A DNA stretch of 35,009 bases from the NCBI GenBank assembly GCA_947625515.1, contig CANQOO010000008.1:1-35009 (forward strand). The letters are read 5' to 3'. Origin of the DNA: an uncultured Clostridia bacterium (GTDB lineage Bacteria > Bacillota > Clostridia > Christensenellales > UBA1242). The notes below the pieces were generated by a model. The model made no database searches. It was not told where the DNA came from and saw only the letters and a list, made by a program, of their open reading frames with translations. Every line of letters begins with the position of its first letter. The first letter of the stretch is position 1. Of this stretch, positions 28,401 through 31,929 are shown in pieces. The position numbers and the translations under genes were made by a program.

Positions 28401-29524
28401 TGCTCATATTCACGATATTGTGCCCGAAGATAGAAAAAGAAAGTCCCTGACGCCAAATTATTCTCGGTGTCAAGTGCACTTATCACAAAATTGTATGTAT
28501 ATTTTCCGTTCCCTTCATCTGGCTCTCGAACATCGAACAAGTCAAAACTGAAATATCTGGCATATTCCGCCTCGGACATTTCAAAATTGCCGGCATCAGT
28601 TTGACGAACAAAGACAGGCTGCAAATCAACTGGATGAGCAGAGTTCACCTCAACATATCCAGTCACATTGGAAAGCTCTGCATCGTTGCGTTTAAGCACA
28701 AAGTCCAAAGACGAAGAAGGATTTTCGCCAATCACAGTTTGCTCTCCCGCACCAGCGGATGTTGTGCCGTTCAGCGTGAATTTGGAGATGGTGGCATTTT
28801 GCAAAATGTCAAAATCAACATAGTCAAAAATGGACGGATTTTGCACAAAATATGCTTTCAGCCTAACCTTGCCACCATTTGACTCAAAATTGTCATACAC
28901 AAACAATTTGTCATCCATAATTTCGGCAAGCACCCTGCCCTCAGTGTCTGTCAGTTGCGTGTCTGCAACATCTTCGTTGTCAAAAAATGTCCAAGCCACA
29001 TCATTGATGTTTGCCGTCAAGGGCTCAAAGCTGAAAAATTCATCAAAAACAAGACTCTTACCTTCGGCTGTTTCGGGATTTTCCAGAATGGCAAATTTAT
29101 TGGAACGGTTGTTGACGCTGTCTGCTTGCACATCCGAGATGTTTTCAATCACAGTGTTGACAGTCACATCAATCGTCTGGCTTTGGCTCATGTCTTCAAC
29201 AGAAGAAACTTTCACCTGAGCCGACCCACTTCTGGAAGCATGGATGGTGAAGGAATATTCTCCATCGTTGACACGAGAGGCAAATCGGCTGCTCAGATGA
29301 ACAACATCCTCACCCTTGGTAACTTCAAGATAAACGCCGGCATCCGAATTTTCAAGGTTGACCTTGACCGTCTTTTTCTGGAAGTTTTCCGCGTCGTCAT
29401 CATTGGTGAAAATCACCACGCTTGTGGTGTCCACCGAAAGCTTAACCTCCTTCCCGCAGGACGAAAGCATCACTCCGCCAAAAATTGTAAAGAGACCAAT
29501 CAAAATCACAGCCAGCTTTTTCAT
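10445..29524 (-). CDS. Giant lipoprotein adhesin-like protein with Ig-like segments and GLUG repeats (6,359 residues)
   Basis: A single uninterrupted frame. The ATG at 29524 is preceded by GTGGAGGAA at normal spacing; an upstream in-frame GTG lies inside that ribosome site. Residues 1-23 form a lipoprotein signal (MKKLAVILIGLF ... LSSC, with Cys23 the lipid site), so the protein should be tethered to the outer face of the membrane. Order, approximate: Ig/cadherin-like beta segments (25-1190); first GLUG block (1190-1540, GGLVGLNRG, GGLVGRNEG); further beta segments (1540-2375); second block with AGFAITN-type repeats (2375-2775); long third block (2860-5225, many GGIVG, GGVVG, GGLVG turns); unique C-terminal region (5225-6359) with Gly-rich and Trp-rich parts. 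Several blocks start with a pattern such as YILMNDIVL ... LDGNGFTI, typical of beta-helix surface proteins. No sortase signal, enzyme domain or C-terminal membrane helix was seen. Adhesion or matrix function is inference. Confidence 0.9.
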   Translation of the reverse strand: MKKLAVILIGLFTIFGGVMLSSCGKEVKLSVDTTSVVIFTNDDDAENFQKKTVKVNLENSDAGVYLEVTKGEDVVHLSSRFASRVNDGEYSFTIHASRSGSAQVKVSSVEDMSQSQTIDVTVNTVIENISDVQADSVNNRSNKFAILENPETAEGKSLVFDEFFSFEPLTANINDVAWTFFDNEDVADTQLTDTEGRVLAEIMDDKLFVYDNFESNGGKVRLKAYFVQNPSIFDYVDFDILQNATISKFTLNGTTSAGAGEQTVIGENPSSSLDFVLKRNDAELSNVTGYVEVNSAHPVDLQPVFVRQTDAGNFEMSEAEYARYFSFDLFDVREPDEGNGKYTYNFVISALDTENNLASGTFFFYLRAQYREYEHAVDTSARQAKLSVAYTVESVQVSNMNGDVLNDAKVDVYSSYAGAYGYGLHVMLRPENLVAATENHYRLSVNLRQNALRNLRVADEGGRLQNVTAANLSKIVKFFDANGREIVLSSDNPADENVYASGRTSNEVIYICAGEGIETVVPDLEVAFVSESVSPKTANVKFDLYRIGGGTGIEVTEFDGREDVPLADRFISSSRSNTTRTLEYQNVTINGFSSLNGLSVVASNTSRFVFSALERVSYETDETPSMVVNFKVTLVGFDFDASTTFHFQHVTGRQSEEFSITAFVPLDEASLENANKQSSSVFEEEYADQSFVLQDGDTRVGEGVTASRSLSRLVLEAGTNLPIQFNSSAISQIEVRFLPMWTSVRGGGLPIDTNGYYNTFLRIMAELGDQYPDLTTQEAAEQFFRSEDAINILATRYFDRFGNVDSTLFSLNSQNSRLTISNNAFKGFVCVMFKGWAYEEGSREQITLARFFALESLFSVRTLSSNVKESTIYTAETLSIPDASLASVNVMIALRNDQNIPTYTNNLSYFKFVSSTLQGLYGDTGFDVTGTGDGTNLDNDYYSISRIRFTSAGRFLEFTITAKSTMFNPTFDDVLTIYYDHRTNAEGGFVCKTDIVLHIRNVNRVESVTWSNATEDGQIYLNTRSQNDSERSFTIAASVQPSEAYDTSLRYVFDQQYATNPAAANNFEIYQSGQTFNLTLGNSASGGYGYVYLLPSDMVKRVNGLEQVLAYEYDSANDTLVAKYAPLSRLPSIYDDLVGNDGTDENAGQYCSYFLNNNGERVYNRDVILKIRVIFADGSNEETAIRLYTAQELQNLSDTTCFYQIMNNLVLSDWQTIPELTGGIFGRDENITLTFTGNSHTFVGRNLGLLRDLTFAGNLTGTGEDFYGSRYAGYIANVNVGNMQNLYVDVHYSAAEDKFLSSKLEIASTEALSAVGGLVGLNRGNIDGLTAAGLSIDAQKSAFVAEGAAVGGLVGRNEGAIVGSNFQFFQFVEEVNTIMVPTEIVVGGLVGFASQNSTITRSYVYAYPLSTPEHASDVVINASQIGAFVGVNQRGAQISESFAFLGNVQLATCSPSSTATPSLTVRNSYIAYRTSSTWAVNFYVTGTDEEPFVLTATEGDLYERTILAMLSQRDAEGDNIWAVGDDVDSNINFGFMHLAKTTQDVEVDVTALTINDNFSPLQSLGVEGDMGVLFRYALAQQNVMLSDADKSALENRNTISLQNLFALDLNPLSSRQARGLLVSSSSSNLTVASTSVRVNNTSFNEIELAVRSKTDMTRQKTFKVLILNYLPTIDAVIGENHLQDGQVVLLQKSKTQSVIYQLDNAISLNGTMRLLAQDEYSINFNHVDADGEEIAAESHFKVERNSSTSLLLSGLESHSAGEVSHLRTFVEVAGLGVANEKYADGLAKIRERNFSVSVYDGATALAIENAEHLSFKVSENATFDVVMTSDSAADELVFELEFDGSRYTLSDGRFDIDEHLSLDVTTSKIETLSDGRTSRYRVLVKVSENKKHLVAADYANLKLFVNALSKVDDKAFAQQIVLSVLRQKVEDVSISFYGISDKTIFGSVMYYRMSSNILNTLPPSSDAIMAMTVSPAFAQMTHFTLTHDAPSSAITISRLQNNPSYGFHGVMDNTSIISNGLRVNLTDADRQGDGVFYFRVYVSSLLASDQDLTFTASFYGDDQTYVTSQNVVVDFMPEAEILVEGKSSYLMPRGSTATVSVRVGIDQELYGLSLQGAGGGITLSSWRETEQVSSYYKEYTATLTAYVSAQLQDGSSYGEFTVNAQVARVINGIQDIKTSRATIMLVDFTIDEENISLSSLRGTQVVDGQEYDVFQSYVQTQDALGDVLSFNYPLLPERYLTFNAQEEEIANALIAERRKFQIANNYANPESEYYINHRFDSTLGQMAPLALKQQLDFVEIEGGRRIYTPIYNEGYGNIVQQRQGLFRISSDYDSQGNEQLRITGLKTGSQLMRLRTTVYFQGAETTYTYLFLIVVDVWSDEEIPTQIFTGQEFVDFATNSEQADDYILMNDIVLDEYTPLDTTLIKSLDGNGFTIHLNSFNIPESGDLNLALFNRVTAGTTLKNVRVNVYGAGQISVDLARHKKINIAGFAITNEGIIYNCEVVSYRSEHQTVSRPSSGIVVTYTTGANADAYRMTEGYMQNNNIESAVAGFAITNNASIVNSRVGGENFQHIVEIGGRLYVQTQQTDTFVIQGQGGIRNAGTGGVAGFVISNEGQISASFAKNVQINNQTNSINSITAGFVISNISGSVQTSYVEGRGVQGSVTLDLLTINSMGQVAGFVFSNGALVKNCYANIAFEYQSSRPAYSAGFVYINARDAQVNLCFSGCRFLTNDINQMPFSGVDQSNQSLNQGSITFSYFYNDVGMDTTNQNKFTSGAIAVDRGRTAPQEQFYGFSFASSEDEYDGIWSVSATGKISLVAANKIALSNRYASSVGNVLNFLYNNTILDADTFETYNLAYGSENNPIIIRNARDFALATGDTNVKGGMSAYREYFNDNEVYGTYRLVQNIDLAEIDQDIESEESDIAKLSTTTKTFTSNRDGNGGIFDGNGFSISNLNLNLNANQFAEDRLNFGLFAKLDDAVIMNLDIKVVSVNGSKSGHIVGTLAGTAIDSRIVAITIEKASEQQTDLRIVGNNIVGGVVGAVLGTSRIIDAKVEGIEVEASYWDNSKKVGDNADALGMLRSSIDANDIPACETLSYGGAIAGLVDVNNNIQNADYAFFEASLSEESYDIISVKARQSVKVKAEIAGGLFGYLGKTTYVYDASVVLNASSALDSPSYITAENLYAGGIVGESYGALFATYAKYDDEIQTLIEEGEAGYYSSGNALERGQQTIFSHTSYEPETTQSQGNPLFVGGLVGFMGGGYIYKSYNKLNVISYSDKTLAVGGIVGAMTSTGNSFVLKNVIGRPSVDAYFDEVYASGDVGLWSNTSDSLVSNAGLIGAFWSAGYGTPRIALTKSLAVNYRSVDRSGGNIMDDKTHASGGNKESDSHFVLIGRAYQGDSLTLKGGNSQIASIEQASAVMPYIIDSYGGCYDTAANSFSGNEIGTKTVGGFDRVVFGDNTIFMKFFGFGDLDQFDQDSLVSMQPMGDRKMSTMSAAYSYLAKYFLQSDWDEKYWEHKQDHLFPELRILPLINEAFWDMDNTEEVLEVIANNPYATIVVRGREYHDDENCTKYGDIDLRSVANVAPENLFETFKNFSGTLISLSAYTEDSESYTINSDAQPYGVGGEKNADEPGLILDKPLFKEAEHATVRGLNIYFCAANETDVIDYSLVEDEEGSGLLNSSFLFNNFVLNSNLVLNAKQGRAGLIAGRSISTSYVSNEITVRGDSTITMSADGVAGSDKVAIGLLTGELAQASQVSNTTVADNRIVKQNADAEKPVLVSVDLAEDFLDVSAGLFIGRAVKETASEGLMAKLILGISSLDSDVLFVVNKHGTETNSVENLRIGGFMGSVEGADSISASAGRIDAGSMRILLGGDSNSSVGTLEGGLAFGEVASSAADMSIQTGQQLFLRGGIYQVATGTTPVALKVSNTQLGAFAGQVNFIVKIGSLNAQFEVAKIRLNNLTNFNNFEEALPQYMLRDASGRVLDDLFEKNLQDYSSFVREDGTVLALSPFEVSGSSADTAIGGVVGYAKTGSNLTFIGKVDVAGNLDVAVQTDDVSPRFVDVGGLIGKFHGSLTIKLSSDGVNKINISVKQLFTSESKPNGFTANVGGMIGEVVETGGEGGTSATMDINADPNNAYVFAGNVLSNVKSLNFGGAVGKLNATGFESDLPITISRTVFGGALKVWGADYGDEVTAGGVVGDWLLADHNPDAINYTISHCFTYGDVFVNYDEESLIKLSKYNFGGIVGSANYINIQNSVSLMTNFNNRLTADENRRFENGKYKVGAIVGASAGIVNYDSNAYSSMVCMAYQVEEGNIDRQYLKGEDAYKYFGYSSYVPDYDESGVLKVDESNIIDGASGDGLWSSRDIFEELITKNLGYMLSGFTGDATCGEKLNPYSFDNHTSQISTVDGIYYVETDENQKKLSSTHNISWLALTNDFTGDEVRTTPLMADSNAFVNMAFVGNGRRMQVSDTRGTSGSAGSATMGALVDVMGKAKTSTEPSVNFSMISGLIVDLDVVADVTEDGSYGGVVGQMNGNAFIYGVGVEGDLSVGGGTGSAHNVNLAGIAGQMQSGLINECYVDANIVYRNRDARTVRVLSGVYLEDYGHVSGVANVSPDLSIVPGTLTLRVSAIKATYSAGEIKTYVDAPVYTFASVDFGGAGYDRSFVWLIDVYSYANVVTQIVSGNVGNYTPMFVKENGRGLNAESFNQAINASYGVQIGASNAGITSDASQGYNYSAANASSMAVSYTGIGKSPTSSGTTDKPNAVYNLRKGGDETTHTQWYFSPFTNNGYASHGFGYLKNVSTYTRKVTNADKLLFNCNLNADGTRPDDYGKERNASPADATAVPQYEYQAVAYGDILTSGGRKELYTVDATNPTLITELNKWFLGVANYGKLNQMIDTISDATSASSSKPFRFVLQHDIDMAPKNDGTYPSVEQFSMGSISRVDLIFDGNNKTLDFANKIGRASAFFNSVKGIIENLKLNDVNVSGAATLATTMTGELTNVTVVGNLTASSAATPVGGVVGTLNGSATAVTSLVNITTEHGGIVGGVVGKFVTADESAKVDGNNIVRNGRMTYSSSGGQIIVTGFYNNSVPFSSIDKDGNYVASTKVNGSTVYLHDMVGGLVGYADKSTTISDSYNANAVLSGYTESVARTTNYVAGGIVGYAAGQTDECVQLLHNYNTGFVGAGNYYSPSNYAFAGGIVGYGVNVNMDSNVNDAGIEALSDMTPSRTNQIYSIDVKLSEDNKGKLEDNNGINADGYATGSSDTSGNSKDEVWTKENAYFSENHIEKVKQGNQKPLESLKFDITLTYNPGKSRQVYAYGIGFVVDGVQNNNSTSTDNIKNDGCIGQVVETKSITFDRQAMYRGNVSEESVKDALQNVWASFDARTRNVDGSIETGEEKSGYKYYVNGYDSYGIPMHIYKTDYMTRTYGRILEDVSVTATAKELEAVYGTTTVPGWENSVGVDGIDYCREGYVLGEDYKREYHTLSCYKESYTIVDNDIFNQYKTGVHSTTELGVSYYYKGIFNKFNDGIQASAYSFDKYGSVTNYRYSMLDTPGDQTFDFNNIRKNFLGNKQNEQPKAFDSYTVGGEGFRDGLILSHDDFLMKQTTEYAEGVTFAGYDKILTGEEVKGVDGNTLANTGFGRVLMVVDSGDKTFEAIDNPTTDADTSTEAQDKIDDINKKTGVEGEDEDATINGEKTQIVRSSQGLSTILDSSGTVNVVLESDQNIGNIASGKSNTIFGGEHIVKMTTRTGYILKDYGANISDVKLMVVGSFNSAGDTLISATHAISGLTLYGNIRNVINDQSLYTMDASGDVDVTSFLCINGLDGEEGTISSINGDSAASFLDAVTITDPDDNNAKYESRNILIVGDGGNGANGKDAESSNDRPGNGGYSGFAGVVGVQKDFAGFVKAGVNGVPGFGGNAKNNSSVVIKGGNAGKVVSSGTGDITDDIVEPTNVAKRTMQEITQYNGNSGTKQLEAAPKLEEYGNTSYTYNGQEGAWGAFVFGNVTTGAFSSTDNAWWEYRDDDDNYNGVTTTNWKTQIESNVHAWKADDFKVYVSLKTGEKGDSGSGGVYQWRGVIWTSGESWNWGNELGQTDFSGKTSTGDELKQYGTIEVIGEDAIPAAWKTEQTGITSMVKGSFNPGKMYVKTGQYAELPTIKVILPWHNTAHVETQLQFDGVHWKTRGSVSVPGFASTKILTWIDDAGSSGTWQLTKDDGTKVYYDPYNDLGVILVNLLDTNAFNNHREEYMWVQEDTSGITETTGSATRNIYKTAYSITVSGVKDELEETFTKTYGLDNLEYQLKDTVKLYRIVDSAAGNLNGKWVADITVSALNDKHSLFYYDGGSFHVLRYDGSIDEQNN
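13850..20940 (-). repeat. Long GLUG block 3 in the giant lipoprotein
   Basis: More than 20 glycine-turn repeats are visible, including GGVVGAVLG, GGLFGYLG, GGIVGESYG, GGLVGFMGG, GGVVGYAKT, GGLIGKFHG, GGMIGEVVE, GGVVGQMNG, GGVVGKFVT and GGIVGYGVN. At least three IDL/DIDM ... DGNN-type module starts occur within it, near 20900, 18800 and 14700. Boundaries are approximate. Confidence 0.7.
21340..22090 (-). repeat. Variant GLUG block with AGFAITN-type repeats
   Basis: Six successive units use A-G-F-(A/V)-x-(S/T/I)-N in place of the usual G-G-(L/I/V)-V-G: AGFAITNEG, AGFAITNNA, AGFVISNEG, AGFVISNIS, AGFVFSNGA and AGFVYINAR. They occur once per roughly 30-70 residues. No other part of the protein uses this variant so regularly. 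Confidence 0.75.
24900..25960 (-). repeat. GLUG block 1 in the giant lipoprotein
   Basis: The block opens with an ELQNLSDTTCFYQIMNNLVL module and a FTGNSHTFVGRN turn. Glycine-turn repeats GGLVGLNRG, GGLVGRNEG and GGLVGFASQ follow, each followed by a strand describing a variable insertion. Boundaries are approximate. Confidence 0.7.
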
Positions 29525-29586
29525 GAGTTCCTCCACTTATAATATTTGCAAACCAAATGTTTTTAGCCGCAAAATGAGATATATAT

Positions 29587-29616
29587 ATTATAATATCTCC
29601 CGCCCGTGCAAGTCAA
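29587..29616 (-). promoter_or_regulatory. Near-consensus promoter of the giant lipoprotein gene
   Basis: On the minus strand, TTGACT (29611-29616) and a perfect TATAAT (29587-29592) are 18 bases apart. The spacer holds a C/G-rich CGGGCGGG inside otherwise A/T-rich DNA. The leader is about 55 bases. Confidence 0.75.
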
Positions 29617-29887
29617 ATTTTGTCGAAAGATTTTCATTATTTTCCAAATATTTTTTATTAAATAAAAAGCCCATTAAAAAAATGCAAAAAAATTATTTTT
29701 AACCAAAAAAAAATAAAATTAAAAAAATCGCAAAAATTGCTGGATTTTTGCTTTTTTCTATTTTTTAACAGTCTTTTTTGTCACAAAAAATCAAGCAATT
29801 AGGGGTTAAGCATGCAAGACAAAAAAATTTGTGAGAATGAATTAATTTTTTATTTTAAAAATAAAATAAACAAAAAATAAAAATTAT
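29617..29887. other. A/T-rich intergenic stretch without recognised genes
   Basis: Between the giant-gene promoter and the spoIIID terminator I see only poly-A/poly-T blocks and an A/T palindrome near 29845-29870. No coding potential was found. Confidence 0.6.
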
Positions 29888-29931
29888 AAAAAACCGCAAA
29901 AAAAAACGGCATTTTTTACGTATTTTTGCGG
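29888..29931 (-). terminator. Terminator downstream of spoIIID
   Basis: On the minus strand, CCGCAAAAA pairs with TTTTTGCGG (arms at 29923-29931 and 29894-29902) and is followed by a T run. It lies about 120 bases after the spoIIID stop. Confidence 0.7.
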
Positions 29932-30052
29932 AATTTTTTATTTAATATTTATTTTGATTTTTGTTTTTTTTATTATTTGTTTTTTTTGTTTTATGTTTTT
30001 AGTTTTATTGTTCTTTTATTTTTGTTTTGTTGTTGCAACGTTTATGAAGACG

Positions 30053-30310
30053 TCATTTACTTCGCTCGTTTTCATATTTATGTTTTGTGGCCTGCCCGCC
30101 CCTAATGTGTTTCTCATCAAAGTTTTCATCCAAAATTTTTTGCACCTGTTCAAACATTTGGCTGTCAAGATTTTTCAATCTTGTGGACAGGTCATGATGC
30201 ACAGTGCTTTTGCTGATGTAGAACACTTTGGCGGCTTCGCGAATTGTTTGATGAGTGTCAGAAATGTATTGTGCCGCCTTCAAGGTTCGCTCTTTGATAT
30301 ACTCCTTCAT
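30053..30310 (-). CDS. spoIIID: SpoIIID, mother-cell sporulation transcription factor
   Basis: The 85-residue product is a clear SpoIIID: MKEYIKERTLKAAQYI at the start, a helix-turn-helix IREAAKVFYISKSTVHHDL (23-41), a second basic DNA-contact region, and the C-terminal HIRGGQATKHKYE. SpoIIID binds DNA as a monomer and switches mother-cell genes on or off during sporulation. A GAGGAGGG ribosome site precedes the ATG at 30310 with short spacing. Upstream are a sigma-E-like promoter and a palindrome containing the ACAA core of SpoIIID sites, consistent with the known sigma-E control and autoregulation of this gene. It lies downstream of the SpoIIQ-like gene and acpP. Confidence 0.96.
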   Translation of the reverse strand: MKEYIKERTLKAAQYISDTHQTIREAAKVFYISKSTVHHDLSTRLKNLDSQMFEQVQKILDENFDEKHIRGGQATKHKYENERSK

Positions 30311-30322
30311 AATCCCTCCTCA

Positions 30323-30335
30323 GACAAAATTTGTC
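30323..30335. promoter_or_regulatory. Palindrome at the predicted spoIIID start site
   Basis: GACAAA-A-TTTGTC at 30323-30335 is a perfect interrupted palindrome. It is nested between AATCCCTC (30311-30318) and its inverse GAGGGATT (30351-30358), and its GACAAAAT recurs inverted at 30356-30363. The GACAA core resembles SpoIIID-bound sequences, so autoregulation is possible. Confidence 0.5.
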
Positions 30336-30343
30336 ATAAGAAA

Positions 30344-30372
30344 TTTGTATGAGGGATTTTGTCAGATTATGT
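30344..30372 (-). promoter_or_regulatory. Sigma-E-like promoter of spoIIID
   Basis: On the minus strand, ACATAAT (30366-30372) is followed after 14 bases by CATACAAA (30344-30351). The latter matches the sigma-E -10 consensus CATACAAT at 7 of 8 positions. Spacing is right; the -35 is a partial match. Confidence 0.6.
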
Positions 30373-30683
30373 CGAAAAAACGAACAAAAATAAGAACTTA
30401 ATGCAAAAAAGCTAAGGAATTGAATTAAATTAAAATAAAAACAAAAAATCCATGAAATGAATTAAATTAAAGCAAAAAGTCAAAAGAATTACATAAAACG
30501 AAAATTTTAAAGCAAAAAAGCAAAAAAATAAATAAGAAAAAATAAAGCAAAAAGTCAAAAAAGAGAATAGGATAGTAAAAGTTAGATTAAAAATAAAACA
30601 AATTAGATTAAAAATAGAACAAATATGTTGAGAAGCAAGTAAGATAATAAATCATACAAATATCTTGAAAAATTAAAAAATAC
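30373..30683. repeat. A-rich intergenic stretch with short direct and tandem repeats
   Basis: A 14-base unit, TGAATTAAATTAAA, occurs at 30421-30434 and 30458-30471. An 18-base unit, TAAAGCAAAAAGTCAAAA, occurs at 30468-30485 and 30543-30560, with a degenerate copy at 30508-30525. A 21-base tandem duplication lies at 30582-30602 and 30603-30623 with one mismatch. The plus strand is nearly free of C. No gene was seen. Confidence 0.75.
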
Positions 30684-30714
30684 AAAAAAATAAGGCAATA
30701 ACACCTTATTTTTT
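30684..30714 (-). terminator. Terminator of acpP, overlapping its stop codon
   Basis: AAAAAATAAGG (30685-30695 on plus) pairs with CCTTATTTTTT (30704-30714) around an 8-base loop, giving a T run on the minus strand. The TAA stop (30706-30708) is inside the stem. Confidence 0.85.
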
Positions 30715-30936
30715 CAGTTTTTCAATCAAATCAACAATTTCGCCGATTGTTTTGACTTTGCTTATTTGCTCATCAGGAATTGTGATGCCATATTCTTCTT
30801 CCAAAGTCATCAGCATTTCAATGACATCCAAAGAGTCGGCACCCAAATCTTCCAAAATGTTAGACTCCGGCTTGATTATGTCTTGTGAAACGCCAAGTTG
30901 TTCGGCGACCAATTCCTTAACTTTATCAAAAATCAT
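30706..30936 (-). CDS. acpP: Acyl carrier protein
   Basis: The 76-residue acidic product begins MIFDKVKELVAEQLGV and has the phosphopantetheine site GADSLDVIEM with Ser35. The family's C-terminal pattern IPDEQISKVKTIGEIVDLIE follows. ACP carries growing acyl chains in fatty acid synthesis in the cytoplasm. Start at 30936 is set by GGAGG 6 bases upstream; a longer in-frame start at 30969 lacks one and would run through the promoter. It is flanked by its own promoter and terminator, so it is probably monocistronic although it sits inside a sporulation block. No other fatty acid synthesis gene is present. Confidence 0.96.
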   Translation of the reverse strand: MIFDKVKELVAEQLGVSQDIIKPESNILEDLGADSLDVIEMLMTLEEEYGITIPDEQISKVKTIGEIVDLIEKLKK

Positions 30937-30953
30937 GTCAAACCTCCATGCAT

Positions 30954-30983
30954 ATAATAGCACAAACATGGCGACAAAAACAA
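30954..30983 (-). promoter_or_regulatory. Promoter of acpP
   Basis: On the minus strand, TTGTTT (30978-30983) and the extended -10 TGCTATTAT (TATTAT at 30954-30959) are 18 bases apart. The predicted start is very close to the ribosome site. Confidence 0.5.
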
Positions 30984-31038
30984 CTATTTTTCACAAAGTT
31001 TTTGATTTTTCTTGCCAAAAAACATCAACGCACATTTT

Positions 31039-31605
31039 TTATTTGTTTTGAAGGTCAAGATAATTGTTTGGGTCCACTTCCAATCCGTCCTTAAAGAGGG
31101 TGAAATGCAGATGGTCCGCGTTGAGGCCCTTTTCGTAGCCGGCACTTTTTGACGCCTTGCCAATTTCTTGACCGCGGCGAACAACATCTCCTTCCTTGAC
31201 GGAAAGATTTTCGTCCAAAGAGCCATACACGCTGACGAAGCCTTCATCGTGTTTAATCTTAATCACCGTCCCGTCGGTTGTGTCTGACTGAATTTCAGTG
31301 ACCACGCCATCGCAGACAGACATCACCACATTGTCGTCGGACGCCAAGTCCACCGAAAGGTGAATCTCAAATCTTGGAGCACCCTCCACACGTTGAAGAT
31401 TGGTTTCGCTGTAATCTTTCAGCACAACTGCATTGTTCATTGGCACCCCAAATTGCAGCGGCTGCGTTGAGACCTCCTCCACTTTTGAGCCAGAGACGCT
31501 GAGAGCGATGGCAAGCACAACGCCAATCACAACCAGTCCAGCAAGAGCAAGCGTGCCAAATCTTTTGAAATTTCTTTTGACTTTGTTTTCCTCGTTAATT
31601 TCCAT
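31039..31605 (-). CDS. spoIIQ: SpoIIQ-like M23 (LytM) family protein
   Basis: The 188-residue product has a short basic cytoplasmic start, one membrane helix (about 18-38), a stalk, and a LytM/M23 domain (about 75-182). The zinc-ligand pattern seems intact: His82-xxx-Asp86 and His165-Leu-His167 (DHLHF). Before it is a KDYSETNLQRVEGAPRFEIH segment that resembles the region ahead of the LytM domain in clostridial SpoIIQ. SpoIIQ is the forespore partner of SpoIIIAH in the engulfment channel. Context supports this: SpoIIID lies nearby, a YwmB-like gene upstream, and a sigma-F-like promoter precedes it. GGAGG lies about 6 bases before the ATG. A generic M23 endopeptidase is the alternative. Confidence 0.8.
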   Translation of the reverse strand: MEINEENKVKRNFKRFGTLALAGLVVIGVVLAIALSVSGSKVEEVSTQPLQFGVPMNNAVVLKDYSETNLQRVEGAPRFEIHLSVDLASDDNVVMSVCDGVVTEIQSDTTDGTVIKIKHDEGFVSVYGSLDENLSVKEGDVVRRGQEIGKASKSAGYEKGLNADHLHFTLFKDGLEVDPNNYLDLQNK

Positions 31606-31623
31606 TTTTTACCTCCACGCCAT

Positions 31624-31653
31624 GTTTTTTGCCAAATTCGCGAAAAAATAAAC
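31624..31653 (-). promoter_or_regulatory. Sigma-F/G-like promoter upstream of the SpoIIQ-like gene
   Basis: On the minus strand, GTTTA (31649-31653) is followed after exactly 15 bases by GGCAAAAAAC (31624-31633). This fits forespore sigma consensus GYWTA and GGNRANANTW except for the last two positions. The leader would be short. Confidence 0.45.
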
Positions 31654-31693
31654 ACCAACATGCAAAAAATTTTGCAATTTTTATAAAATTTAT

Positions 31694-31721
31694 AAAAAAA
31701 CGGGCTTTTTTGCCCATTTTT
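31694..31721 (-). terminator. Terminator between the YwmB-like and SpoIIQ-like genes
   Basis: GGGC (31702-31705) and GCCC (31712-31715) around a 6-base loop, extended by A/T pairs, with a T run on the minus strand. It separates the SpoIIQ-like gene from transcripts arriving from 31930. Confidence 0.8.
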
Positions 31722-31856
31722 GATATTTATTTTTTTAAATTGCCCGAAAATTAGCGTTGTCAGCATAGCAAATTTGATTTCACCACTCAGTATATCTATC
31801 AATTTCAGCCGTTTGCCCCTCAGTCAGTAAATTTTTACAAAACATATCACATTCAT

Positions 31857-31910
31857 TTCATTCTTATTCTATTAAACTTATAATTCATTCTTATTCTATT
31901 AAACTTATAA
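31857..31910. repeat. Perfect 27-base tandem duplication
   Basis: Two identical 27-base units, 31857-31883 and 31884-31910, each beginning TTCATTCTTATTC and ending AAACTTATAA, lie just downstream of the YwmB-like gene. Confidence 0.95.
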
Positions 31911-31929
31911 TAAATGATAATTTAAAATT

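Noticed and set aside
12000-29000. Numerous 60-240 codon frames antisense or out of frame within the giant gene
   Set aside because: They lack ribosome sites and mirror the glycine-turn codons; the single long frame with lipoprotein signal explains the region.
29954-30352. Plus-strand Phe-rich frame opposite spoIIID
   Set aside because: It is translation of T-rich intergenic DNA plus the antisense of a clear SpoIIID.
30323-30623. CRISPR-like array in the repeat-bearing A-rich spacer
   Set aside because: Repeat units differ in length, are A-rich, irregularly spaced and non-palindromic; there are no cas genes.
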